Notes under the pieces: model-generated
Databases searched by the model: none
Told to the model about the DNA's origin: nothing
Seen by the model: the letters and a program-made list of their open reading frames with translations, nothing else
Translations under genes and position numbers: made by a program
Shown: in pieces, positions 43,891-53,541 of the stretch
Layout of the letters: every line of letters starts with the position of its first letter
How positions within the stretch are numbered: position 1 is the stretch's first letter
DNA from: Typhlomys cinereus
Lineage: Eukaryota; Chordata; Mammalia; Rodentia; Platacanthomyidae
Length of the DNA: 64,000 bases
Direction: 5' to 3'
Assembly (NCBI GenBank): GCA_023101885.1
Contig: JALPQD010000053.1
Coordinates: forward strand, 4,714,447 to 4,778,446

Positions 43891-44723
43891 AATTCCCAGA
43901 GAGTCCTTTCTTGTGCATGTCTGATTTTCCTCTGGGCCCTCCTCTCCGATGAAGTACAAGGACCCAGTGGCCTTTCCCTGAACTCTTTCCCGTGTTCCCC
44001 TTAGGTATAGGAACACTGCTGTGGCTGCCAATCCTTTACCTCCAAGGCTCTTGGTGCCTTTAGCAGATGCTAGACTTTGTGAGGTCAACAGTGTGTTGGA
44101 CAATGCGCAGGGCATGCAAAGTCCAATTATGATTGCTTCAGCCCTAACTAGTATAGAATATCTTATATATCATTGCTCCTCCCATCCTTTTGCTCTTACA
44201 CTCTTACCGCCCCCTCTTCCGCAAATTTCCCTGAGCTTCAAGATGGGGAGAGACTAAGCTGGCCTAGTTCTAGGTGGTTGATATAGAGTCTCTGAAGTTC
44301 TGGATTGTGGTTTGTTGATTTTCTTTTGCAGTTTTGCTGCTCCTGCAATGCCCTTCACTCCATCCTGGTGGGCATTGTATGTTACCCCCTGGCCAGAGAC
44401 AAAAAGCTGTTAGAGTCTTGTGATAACAGCACATTCAAAGGTAGATGTAATAAAAGTGGGAAACCATACTAAGGGAGGGGTCTATCACCCATTTGCAAAA
44501 TGGTTACTTTTTATCTGCCCTCCTCTTCTGGTGAGATCATACCCCCTCTAGTAGTAAATGATCAGGAACAAAAGTCTGTGAACTTAATCAGATGTCTCAT
44601 TACTTATTTGGGTCCTTGGTGGAGGCCTATTTTCCCTGCTGTAACATGGTCCCTTCTCTCCTTGTTTCTGGTGTGGCCCTCCTACCCCATCCCTCCTGTT
44701 CATAATCCTTGCAATTACTGTCT

Positions 44724-46967
44724 CTAGGTGGGCTGAGTGGGTTTGGTACAGGAGCCACCTATTAGGGAGTACATACGGCGCTTAATTTTCTGGGTCTGGG
44801 ATACTTCGCTTAATATAATTGTTTCTAATGAAATCCATTTCCCGGCAAATTCCAGTAATTCATCATTTTTGATGGCTGAGTAGTACTCCATTGTATAGAT
44901 ATACCACAGTTTCCTTATCCACTCGTCAACTGTTGGACATTTGGGCTGATTCCATGACTTTACTATTGTAAACAGTGCTGCTACGAACATAGTCGTGCAT
45001 GTGCTATCGAGGTGAACCTCTGCTGTATGGGGGGTTATTCCCAAAAGTGGAATAGCAGGGTCATATGGCATTTCAATCTTTAATTTCTTTAAGAATCTCC
45101 AGACGGCATGCCAGAGTGGCTGTATGAGCCTGCATTCCCACCAGCAATGTAGGAGAGTTCCCCTCTCTCCACATCCTCTCCAACATTTGTTGTTGTTTGT
45201 ATTGTGGATTTTTGCCATCCTGACCGGGGTGAGATGATATCTCAGGGAAGTTTTGATTTGCATTTCCCTGATGGCTAAGGAAGTGGAGCATTTTTTCAGA
45301 TATTTGTTAGACATTTTAATTTCATCCCTGGTAAAGTTTCTTTTAAGTTCCAGGGCCCATTTTTTAATTGGGCCATTGGTTTCCTTGGTGTTTAGTTTTC
45401 TAAGTTCTTTGTGCACTCTGGACAGCAGAGTTCTATCAGATGTGTGGTTAGTGAAAATTTTCTCCCATTCTGTGGGTTGCCTTTGAGCTGGTGTTATAAT
45501 CGCTTTATCTGAACAGAAGCTCTTTAATTTCACAAGATCCCAACTGTTGAGAGTTGGTAGCAGTGACTGTGCCATTGGATGTCTGTTTAGGAAGTGTTGG
45601 CCTAGCCCAATCAGCTCGAGGGAGTTCCCTATCCTTTCAACTATGGTTTTTAAAGTCTCTGGCCTGATATCAAGGTCCTTGATCCATTTGGAATTAAGTC
45701 TTGTACATGGTGACAAGTACGGGTCCAGCTTTAATCTTCTGCATGTGGAGATCCAGTTTTGCCAGCACCATTTGTTGAAGATGCTGTTCTTTTTCCATTG
45801 GATTCTTTGGGCCCCTTTGTCAAAGACCAAATGGCTGTAACTTTGTGGGCTTATGTCTGGGTCTTCAATCCTTATCCATTGATCTGTGTGTCTATTTTGG
45901 AGCCAGTACCAGGCTGTTTTTATAACTATGGATTTGTAGTATAGACTTAGGTTTGGTATGGTAATACCTCCAGCTGTGTTTTTGTTACTCAGGATTGTTT
46001 TTGCTATCCTGGGTCTTTTGTGCCTCCATATGAACTTTGAGATTGTTTGGTCAACTTCTTTGAAGAATTGCTTTGGGATTTTGATTGGTATAGCATTGAA
46101 TCTGTATATTGCCTTTGGTAGGATGGTCATTTTTACGATGTTGATTCTGCCAATCCAGGAACAAGGGAGGTCTTTCCACCTTCTGGTGTCTTCTGCAATT
46201 TCTTTCTTTAGGGTTTTAAAGTTTTCATTGCAAAGGTCTTTTACCTCCTTAGTTAGGTTTATACCAAGGTATTTCATTTTTTTAGGGGCTATAGTAAATG
46301 GGATTGTTTCTCTCAAGGCTTTTTCACTTCTTTCATTCTGGGCATATAGGAAGGCCTCTGATTTTTGCACATTTATTTTGTATCCTGCCACCCTGCTGAA
46401 CTTCTCAATTAGTTCCAGGAGCTTCCTGGTGGAGTTTTTGGGATCCCTCAGGTATAAGATCATGTCATCTGCAAATAGGGATAGCTTGACTTCTTCCTTG
46501 CAGATTTGAATCCCTCTTATGACCCTTTCTTGTCTTATGGCTTCAGCTAAGACTTCAAGTACAATATTGAATAGAAGTGGTGAGAGTGGACAGCCTTGTC
46601 TAGTTCCTGATCGAAGTGGGAATGATTCCAATTGTTCCCCATTGAGCATAATCCTTGCTGTGGGCTTGTTGTATATAGCTTTTATTATATTGATTAAGGT
46701 TCCTTCCATTCCCACTGTCTCTAGCGTTTTGATCATAAAAGGCTGTTGGATCTTGTCAAAAGCTTTTTCTGCATCTATCGAGAGTATCATGTGGTCTTGG
46801 ACTTTGGACTGGTTTACATGATGAATTACATTTATTGATTTGCGTATGTTGAAACAACCTTGTGTGCCAGGGATGAAGCCTACTTGGTCCCCGTGAATGA
46901 TCTTTTTAATATGTTTTTGAATCCGATTTGCTAAGACTTTGTTGAGAATATTTGCGTCTGTGTTCAT
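44724..46967 (-). CDS. L1-A ORF2 C-terminal fragment: reverse transcriptase and C-terminal domain, 747 codons open
   Basis: L1 ORF2p nicks target DNA and reverse-transcribes L1 and SINE RNA in the nucleus. This fragment keeps, uninterrupted, the RT palm: SIDAEKAFD (~res. 63-71), [11 protein letters not shown] (~120-130) and the catalytic FADDM (~165-169). It also keeps the thumb and the C-terminal Cys/His segment (CWRGCGERG...HCWWEC). The endonuclease and the start codon region are absent, because the copy is 5'-truncated at the L1-L1 junction. It therefore cannot make a complete ORF2p. The annotated start is only the first Met; the frame is open up to the junction at about 46,990. The absence of any stop over ~750 codons, against several lesions in L1-B, points to a recent insertion. 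Frames of up to 183 codons on the plus strand here are antisense shadows. Confidence 0.93.
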   Translation of the reverse strand: MNTDANILNKVLANRIQKHIKKIIHGDQVGFIPGTQGCFNIRKSINVIHHVNQSKVQDHMILSIDAEKAFDKIQQPFMIKTLETVGMEGTLINIIKAIYNKPTARIMLNGEQLESFPLRSGTRQGCPLSPLLFNIVLEVLAEAIRQERVIRGIQICKEEVKLSLFADDMILYLRDPKNSTRKLLELIEKFSRVAGYKINVQKSEAFLYAQNERSEKALRETIPFTIAPKKMKYLGINLTKEVKDLCNENFKTLKKEIAEDTRRWKDLPCSWIGRINIVKMTILPKAIYRFNAIPIKIPKQFFKEVDQTISKFIWRHKRPRIAKTILSNKNTAGGITIPNLSLYYKSIVIKTAWYWLQNRHTDQWIRIEDPDISPQSYSHLVFDKGAQRIQWKKNSIFNKWCWQNWISTCRRLKLDPYLSPCTRLNSKWIKDLDIRPETLKTIVERIGNSLELIGLGQHFLNRHPMAQSLLPTLNSWDLVKLKSFCSDKAIITPAQRQPTEWEKIFTNHTSDRTLLSRVHKELRKLNTKETNGPIKKWALELKRNFTRDEIKMSNKYLKKCSTSLAIREMQIKTSLRYHLTPVRMAKIHNTNNNKCWRGCGERGTLLHCWWECRLIQPLWHAVWRFLKKLKIEMPYDPAIPLLGITPHTAEVHLDSTCTTMFVAALFTIVKSWNQPKCPTVDEWIRKLWYIYTMEYYSAIKNDELLEFAGKWISLETIILSEVSQTQKIKRRMYSLIGGSCTKPTQPT

Positions 46968-47935
46968 CAGGGAGATCGGCCTATAGTTTTCTTTTTTTTT
47001 TTTTTTTATTAAAAATTTAATTATACATTTTAAAATTTTTTACCAGTTCCCTCCCTCCCCCCTCCCCTTCCCCCAGTGTCTCCCCCCCAATTCCCAGAGA
47101 GTCCTTTATTGTGTGCGCCTAACTCTCCACTGGGTCCTCCTCTCCGATGACATATAAGGACCCAGTGGCATGTCCATAAGATTACTACTATGGCTGTCAA
47201 TCCCTTGCCTCCAGGGGTCTCGGTGCCCTTAACAGATGCTAGACTTTATGAGGGCAACAGTGCGCTGGATATTGCGCAGGGCATGCAAAGTTCCATTATG
47301 ATTGCTTTGGCCCCAATTATTGTTGAGAATCTTGCAAATCGTTGCTCCTCCCATCCTTTTGCTCCTACAATCTTACCGCCCCCTCTTCCGCAAATGTCCC
47401 TGAGCTCCAGGATGGGGAGAGATTAGGCTGTCCTAGTTCTATGTGATTGATATAGAGTCTCTGAAGTTCTGGATTGTGGTTTGTTGATTTTCTTTTGCAG
47501 TTTTGCTGCTCCTGCAATTCCCTTCACTCCATTCTGCTGGGCACTGTATGTCACCCCCTGGCCAGAGACAAAAAGCTGTTAAACTGGAGTCTTGTTGTAA
47601 TAGCACATTCAAGGGTAGATGCAATAAGAGTAGGAAACCTCACTGAGGGAGGGGTCCATCACCCATTTGCAAAATGTTTACTTTTTATCTGCTAGACTAT
47701 ATGCCCTCCCCTTCTGGTGAGATCAGGAAAGAACGTCTGTGAACTTAACCAGGTTTCTCATTACTTACTTGCAGACCTTGATGGAGGCCTATTTTCTCTG
47801 CTGTAACATGGTCTCCTCTCTCCTTGTTTCTGGTGTGGGCCTCCTAACCCATCTCTCTTGTTCATAATCCTTGCAATTACTGTGTTACATAGGTTTACTT
47901 TTGAGTGTCCCAATGTGGGCTGGGCGAGTTTGGTA

Positions 47936-50900
47936 CTAGGAGCCACCTATTAGGGAGTACATACGGCGCTTAATTTTCTGGGTTTGGGATACTTCACTTA
48001 ATATAATTCTTTCTAATGACATCCATTTCCCAGCAAATTCCAGTAATTCATCATTTTTGATGGCTGAGTAGTACTCCATTGTATAGATGTACCACAGTTT
48101 CCTTATCCACTCGTCAACTGTTGGACATTTAGGTTGATTCCATGACTTTGCTATTGTAAACAGTGCTGCTATGAACATGGTCGAGCTTGTGCTATCGAGG
48201 CGAACCTCTGCTGCTTGGGGGGGTTATTCCCAAAAGTGGGATAGCAGGGTCATATGGCATTTCAATCTTTAATTTCTTTAAGAATCTCCAGACGGCTCGC
48301 CAGAGTGGCTGTATGAGCCTGCATTCCCACCAACAATGTAGGAGAGTTCCCCTCTCTCCACATCCTCTCCAGCATTTGTCGTTGTTTGTACTGTGGATTT
48401 TTGCCATCCTGACCGGGGTGAGATGATATCTCAGGGAAGTTTTGATTTGCATTTCCCTGATGGCGAAGGAAGTGGAGCATTTTTTAAGATAATTGTTAGA
48501 CATTTTAATTTCATCCCTGGTAAAGTTTCTTTTAAGTTCCAGGGCCCATTTTTTAATTGGGCCAGTGGTTTCCTTGGTGTTTAGTTTTCTAAGTTCTTTG
48601 TGCACTCTGGACAGTAGAGCTCTGTCAGATATGTGGTTAGTGAAGATTTTCTCCCATTCTGTGGGTTGCCTTTGAGCTCGTGTGACAATCTCTTTATCTG
48701 AACAGAAGCTCTTTAATTTCACAAGATCCCAACTGTTGAGAGTTGGTAGCAGTGACTGTGCCATTGGATGTCTGTTTAGGAAGTGTTGGCCTAGCCCAAT
48801 CAGCTCGAGGGAGTTCCCTATCCTTTCAACTATGGCTTTTAAAGTCTCTGGCCTGATATCAAGGTCCTTGATCCATTTGGAATTAAGTCTTGTACATGGT
48901 GACAAGTACGGGTCCAGCTTTAATCTTCTGCATGTGGAGATCCAGTTTTGCCAGCACCATTTGTTGAAGATGCTGTTCTTTTTCCATTGGATTCTTTGGG
49001 CCCCTTTGTCAAAGACCAAATGGCTGTAACTTTGTGGGCTTATATCTGGGTCTTCAATCCTTATCCATTGATCTGTGTGTCTATTTTGGAGCCAGTACCA
49101 GGCTGTCTTTATAACTATGGATTTGTAGTATAGACTTAGGTTTGGTATGGTAATACCTCCAGCTGTGTTTTTGTTACTCAGGATTGTTTTTGCTATCCTG
49201 GGTCTTTTGTGCCTCCATATGAACTTTGAGATTGTTTGGTCAACTTCTTTGAAGAATTGCTTTGGGATTTTGATTGGTATAGCATTGCATCTGTATATTG
49301 CCTTTGGTAGGATGGTCATTTTTACGATGTTGATTCTGCCAATCCAGGAACAAGGGAGGTCTTTCCACCTTCTGGTGTCTTCTGCAATTTCTTTCTTTAG
49401 GGTTTCAAAGTTTTCATTGTAAAGGTCTTTTACCTCCTTAGTTAGGTTTATACCAAGGTATTTCATTTTTTTAGGGGTTATAGTAAATGGGATTGTTTCT
49501 CTCAAGGCTTTTTCACTTCTTTCATTCTGGGCATATAGGAAGGCCTCTGATTTTTGCACATTTATTTTGTATCCTGCCACCCTGCTGAACTTCTCAATTA
49601 GTTCCAGGAGCTTCCTGGTGGAGTTTTTGGGATCACTCAGGTATAAGATCATGTCATCTGCAAATAGAGATAGCTTGACTTCTTCCTTGCCAATTTGAAT
49701 CCCTCTTATGTCCCTTTCTTGTCTTATGGCTTCGGCTAAGACTTCAAGTACAATATTGAATAGAAGTGGTGAGAGTGGACAGCCTTGTCTAGTTCCTGAT
49801 CGAAGTGGGAATGCTTCCAATTGTTCCCCATTGAGCATAATCCTTGCTGTGGGCTTGTTGTATACAGCTTTTATTATATTGATAAAGGTTCCTTCCATTC
49901 CTACTGTCTCTAGCGTTTTGATCATAAAAGGCTGTTGGATCTTGTCAAAAGCTTTTTCTGCATCTATTGAGAGTATCATGTGGTCTTGGACTTTGGACTG
50001 GTTTACATGATGAATTACATTTATTGATTTGCGTATGTTGAACCAACCTTGTGTGCCGGGGATGAAGCCTACTTGGTCCCCATGAATGATCTTTTTAATA
50101 TGTTTTTGAATCCGATTTGCTAAGACTTTGTTGAGAATCTTTGCATCTGTGTTCATCAGGGAGATCGGCCTATAGTTTTCTTTTTTAAGTGAATCTTTAT
50201 TAGGTTTTGGGATTAAAACGATATTAGCTTCATAGAAGGAATTTGGTAGTGTTCTTTCCTTTGCTATTTGATGGAACAGTTTAAGGAGTATTGGTGTTAT
50301 TAACTCCTTAAATGTCTGGTAGAACTCTGTGCTGAATCCATCTGGTCCAGGACATTTTTTGGTGGGAAGATTCGAGATTACTTCCTCAATTTCCTTATAT
50401 GTTATAGGACTATTTAAATAATTCACAACTTCCTGATTCAATTTAGGTAAGTTGTGTTTACTTAGAAATTCATCCATCTCTTTTGTGTTGTCAAACTTCA
50501 CAGAGTATAAGTTTTTGAAATATGATGTTATAATTCTCTGGATTTCTTGGGTATCCGTAGTGATAACTCCATGTTCATTTCTAATTTTGTTAATTTGGGT
50601 TTTCTCTCTCTTGCTTTTGGTTAGTTTAGCTAGGGGTGTATCAATCTTGTTGATTTTTTCAAAGAACCAGCTTTTTGATTGGTTGATTTTTTCTATCGTT
50701 TTTTTTCAGATATTTCTCCCCTTATTTTGCTAATCTCCTCTCTTCTACTGCTTTTGGGATCAGATTGCTCTAGTTTCTCTAAAGCTTTAAGCTGCATTGT
50801 TAAGTTGTTTATTTCTGATGTTTCCATGTTTTTTGACGTAGGCATTAAGAGCTATGAACTTACCTCTTAGAACAGCTTTCATTGTGTCCCAGAGATTTTG

Positions 50901-51749
50901 TTAAGTTGTATTTTCGTTATCATTCACTTTCAGGAAATCTTGAATTTCCTTTTTAATTTCTTCCTGAATCCAGTTCTCATTCAGCATCATAGTGTTAAGT
51001 TTCCAGGAGTTAGTGTATTTTCTCTTGTTTGATGTGTTGTGGATGTCCAGCTTTAGGCCGTGGTGGTCTTATAGGGCACAGGTTAGAATTTCAACTTTCT
51101 TGTATATGTGTAGATTCATTTTGTGGCCCAATATGTGATCTATTTTGGAGAAAGTTCCGTGTGCTGCTGAGAAAAATGTGTATTCTTTGGTGCGTGGGTG
51201 AAAAGTTCGATAGAGATCTGTAAGGTCCATTTCTTTCAGGGTTTGATTAAGTTCCAAAGTGTCTCTGTTAAGCTTTTGACCTGTTGATCTATCCCATGTT
51301 GAGACGGCGGTGTTGAAGTCCCCAAGAATTATCGTTTGGGGGTTGATTTCTTGCTTTAGACGCTGTAGGGTTTTCTTAATGAATGTGGAGGGGCCCGTAT
51401 TGGGTGCATATATGTTCAGTATTGTGAAGTCTTCCTGGTGAATTGTACATGTGACTAAAATGTAGTATCCATCCATGTCTCTTATAATTTTCTTTGGTTT
51501 GAAATCCACTTTGTCTGATAGCATAATGGCTATCCCTGCCTGTTTTCTGCTTCCATTTGCTTGTAGAATTGTTGACCAGCCTTTTATTTTTAGAGCGTGC
51601 CTATCTTTTGTGGTGAGATGGGTTTCCTGCAGGCAGCGGATTGATGGATTGTGATTTTTAATCCAAGTTTGTAATCTGTGTCTCTTGATCGGTGAATTAA
51701 GACCATTAACATTTAGTGTTATAATGGAGAAACTATTAATTCCAGACAT
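47936..51749 (-). pseudogene. L1-B ORF2 (endonuclease-reverse transcriptase), inactivated
   Basis: The N-terminal 226 codons (51,749-51,069) are an AP-type endonuclease with NVNGL (13-17), QETH (E42), GDFN (D144, N146) and SKIDH (D204). A TAA at 51,069-51,071 then sits exactly where the Ser of the conserved S-D-H triplet should be, just before the catalytic His. A second TAA lies about 50,900 (after E-N-T-T). Two A-run indels near 50,835 and 50,700 shift and restore the frame. The RT part is open from about 50,697 to 48,192: motif [12 protein letters not shown] and FADDM are all present (FADDM about 280 residues after the GTG at 50,501). A C7 run at about 48,218-48,224 (C6 in L1-A; G on plus) shifts the frame, and the last ~80 codons continue at 48,178-47,936. 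The element cannot encode a full ORF2p. Confidence 0.93.
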
Positions 51750-51799
51750 TTATTATGTTTAGTAGCTTTTATAAGTATATTGCTTCGCTTTTAATGGTG

Positions 51800-52840
51800 T
51801 TATATTTGCTTTCTGTTCTCCTGGATATGCCTGTTTTTTTCTTCATGCTTGAGTATCATTTCTAGCATTTTTTGAAGGCCTGGTTTGGCGGACATGTATC
51901 CCTTAAAGTTGTCTTTGTGCTGGAAAATTTTTCTTTCTCCCTCGATCATGACAGATAGTTTTGCAGGGTAAATCAGCCTGGGTTGACATTTTTGCTCATT
52001 CAATACTTGAAGTATGTCTCTCCAAGCTCTTCTTGCTTTTACTGTTTCGACTGAGAAGTCATTTGTTATTTTAATAGGTTTACCTTTAAAAGTGACTTGT
52101 TTTTTCTCCCTTGAAGCTCTCAGCACCAGTTCTTTATCTTGAATGTGGAGTGTTTTAACTATTATTTGCCGCGGCGTGCTTCTATTTTGTTCGTATCTGG
52201 TTGGGGTGCGAAATGCCTCTTGTATATGGATGGGCCTCTCTTTTTTTAGATGAGGAAAGTTTTCCTTGATGATCGTTTGCAAAATTTCCTCAGGGATGGT
52301 ATTTTGAGATTCTTGCTCTGGTATTCCATGAATACGCATGTTAGGCTTTTTCAGGGTGTCCCATATCTCTTGGATATTTCTCTCAAGTATCTTTTTGGCT
52401 TTAACAACCTCTTCCATTGAGCTGGTTAGTACTCCCACTTTATCTTCAAGGTCTGAAATTCTGTTTTCTGCTTCGTTAGTTCTGTTGATAAGACTCTCTG
52501 TGGCGTTCTGGGTTGAAGATAACTTGTCTTTTAGCTCAGTTTTAAACTCTGCTTGAGTTTGTTTTAACTGCTCTATGCCACTTTTTGTTTCTTGCACTGT
52601 TTTTCTCAACTCCTCCAGATGTCTGTTGTGTTCCTCTTCAAAGCGATTGATTCTATTATGTAATTCCTCCCGGATTTCCTCTTTCATAGTATTGAACATG
52701 GTAATGATCATATTTTGAAAGACCTTATCCTGGGTGAGGCTTTCTTGGTCTTTTTCCATGGGTTTGTTCTTGTTGGAGTCTAACATTATGGGATTAATTT
52801 CTTCAGTGGGAAATTTGTTTACTTGAGTGTTGCTTCTCAT
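51800..52840 (-). CDS. L1-B ORF1: RNA-binding chaperone (L1 ORF1p), intact 346 codons
   Basis: L1 ORF1p forms trimers that coat L1 RNA in cytoplasmic particles and act as a nucleic-acid chaperone. The frame is open from ATG to stop, at the usual size (human 338, mouse ~357 residues). Residues ~1-48 are a variable N-terminus, and ~50-157 a heptad-patterned coiled coil including NRTNEAENRISDLED at 119-133. Residues ~160-260 are the RRM domain, entered by the family-typical IQEIWDTLKKPNMRIHGIPE. Residues ~262-330 are the C-terminal domain with RRAWRDILQVL and YPAKLSV. Basic RNA-contact residues around RQIIVK...RASREK are retained. Only this ORF of L1-B is intact. Without ORF2p in cis it could still coat RNA if transcribed. 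Expression depends on the GC-rich 5' UTR, which is normally methylated in somatic cells. Confidence 0.94.
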   Translation of the reverse strand: MRSNTQVNKFPTEEINPIMLDSNKNKPMEKDQESLTQDKVFQNMIITMFNTMKEEIREELHNRINRFEEEHNRHLEELRKTVQETKSGIEQLKQTQAEFKTELKDKLSSTQNATESLINRTNEAENRISDLEDKVGVLTSSMEEVVKAKKILERNIQEIWDTLKKPNMRIHGIPEQESQNTIPEEILQTIIKENFPHLKKERPIHIQEAFRTPTRYEQNRSTPRQIIVKTLHIQDKELVLRASREKKQVTFKGKPIKITNDFSVETVKARRAWRDILQVLNEQKCQPRLIYPAKLSVMIEGERKIFQHKDNFKGYMSAKPGLQKMLEMILKHEEKNRHIQENRKQI

Positions 52841-52920
52841 GGATTTGCACTTTGACTTGGCATTGTCATTTAACTCTTAAGATCTCTCAATTTCACTAAA
52901 CTGAATTATTTGGCCTGGGG
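52841..52920 (-). other. L1-B 5' UTR spacer between monomers and ORF1
   Basis: About 80 bases of ordinary composition between the last monomer and the ORF1 ATG. It is analogous to the non-monomeric 'tether' of mouse L1s. Confidence 0.7.
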
Positions 52921-53488
52921 TCCTGGTGGGCAGACGGAGGCGGAGACTTACCTAGGGCGCGGGGTCAGGCCTGGCTGGACCGGCGTTGCGGGGTGGGGTG
53001 TAAAGGGAGGATGGCGGCGTCGGCGTGGAGCTATATAACCCGAGGGCAGCTGGGGCGGGCCGGGCGCAGGGGGAGGTCCTCCTCGTCCCTTGGCCCCCGC
53101 GGGGCTCCGGCTGGATGGTGGGAGTCGGAGACGGGTCCCTGTGGGCTGACCTGGGGTCCTGGTGGTCGGGGCCCAAACGGGGACTTACCTAGGGCGCGGG
53201 GTGAGGCCCGACTGGATCGCGCGTGCGTGTCCCGACCGGCGGAGCGGGGTGGGGCGAAAAGGGACGATGGGCGCGTCGGCGTGGAGCTATTTAACCCGAG
53301 GGCAGCTGGGGCGGGGCCCGGGCGCAGGGGGAGGTCCTCCTCGTCCCTTGGCCCCCGCGCGGCTCCGGCTGGATGGTGGGAGTCGGAGCCAGGTCCCTGT
53401 GGGCTGACCTGGGGTCTTAGGGCGCGGGGTGAGGCCCGGCTGGACCGCGCGCGCGTACCGACCGGCGGAGCAGGGTGGGGTGAAAAGG
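52921..53488 (-). promoter_or_regulatory. L1-B 5' UTR: about 2.4 tandem GC-rich promoter monomers (~237 bp)
   Basis: Two complete monomers (52,921-53,156 and 53,157-53,414) and a partial third (53,415-53,488) repeat the same words: 'cttacctagggcgcgggg' (52,944 and 53,184; start lost in the third), 'cgtcggcgtggagctat', 'aacccgagggcagctgggg', 'aggtcctcctcgtcccttgg' and 'ggctccggctggatggtggg'. They are very CpG-rich. Tandem promoter monomers are known from mouse L1 (A, Tf, Gf types); this unit is not one I recognise. An ATGGCGGC word (YY1-like, plus strand) is present in monomer 1 and altered in monomer 2. CpG retention argues for a recent insertion. Confidence 0.9.
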
Positions 53489-53541
53489 GGCTCCCTGAGT
53501 TTTTATGTGTGGCTCTCTGGGTTGTTTTTGGTGGCCTGTAG
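53011..53541 (+). other. Antisense ORF across the L1-B monomers (ORF0-like position)
   Basis: An open frame runs from an ATG at 53,011 (A at -3, G at +4, a favourable initiation context) for about 176 codons through all monomers and 50 bases into the 5' flank. A GTG-started version begins at 52,993. The product is Gly/Arg/Pro-rich, with an internal repeat GRSSSSLGPR...APAGWWESE because the ~237 bp period is a multiple of three. Primate L1 has an antisense ORF0 in the same place. High GC alone can keep a frame open (the opposite strand has 176 codons too), so coding is unproven. Confidence 0.3.
53489..53504. repeat. Target-site duplication, right copy (16 bp)
   Basis: ggctccctgagttttt, identical to 43,744-43,759. 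The host sequence then continues with 'atgtgtggctctctgggttg'. Confidence 0.92.

Larger units (their letters stand above)
43755..46997 (-). mobile_element. L1-A: young 5'-truncated LINE-1 (3.24 kb)
   Basis: A minus-strand element with A-tail at 43,755-43,775 (T-rich on plus), 3' UTR 43,776-44,723 and the 3' 60% of ORF2. Its 5' end stops inside the RT region at the ORF2 codons for K-E-N-Y-R-P, where an A6 run (TTTTTT on plus, ~46,992-46,997) merges with the T-run that is the A-tail of L1-B. The 3' UTR is of the 26,105 subfamily: it has the 'cctgaactctttcccgtgtt' block that L1-B lacks. Divergence from L1-B over shared ORF2 is a few percent by eye. Confidence 0.92.
46998..53488 (-). mobile_element. 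L1-B: near-complete LINE-1 (6.49 kb)
   Basis: In minus-strand order: tandem-monomer 5' UTR (53,488-52,921), short non-monomeric spacer (52,920-52,841), ORF1 (52,840-51,800), 50-bp intergenic spacer, ORF2 (51,749-47,936, broken), 3' UTR (47,935-47,040) and A-tail (T-run ending near 46,992 on plus). The right target duplication copy follows directly at 53,489. The length and organisation are those of a full-length rodent L1. The 3' UTR differs from L1-A by a ~40 bp deletion after 'ccagtggcatgtcc' and by extra sequence at 47,884-47,925, so two 3' UTR lineages are present. Confidence 0.93.

Noticed and set aside
44724..50010. Plus-strand frames of 61-183 codons (e.g. 45,958-46,509 and 49,147-49,422)
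   Set aside because: They lie exactly antisense to conserved L1 ORF2 and occur in pairs in both L1 copies. They are shadows of the sense coding sequence.
46998..53488. L1-B as an active, complete retrotransposon
   Set aside because: ORF1 is intact, but ORF2 has two stops and three frameshifting indels (two of them compensating), so it cannot encode a full ORF2p.
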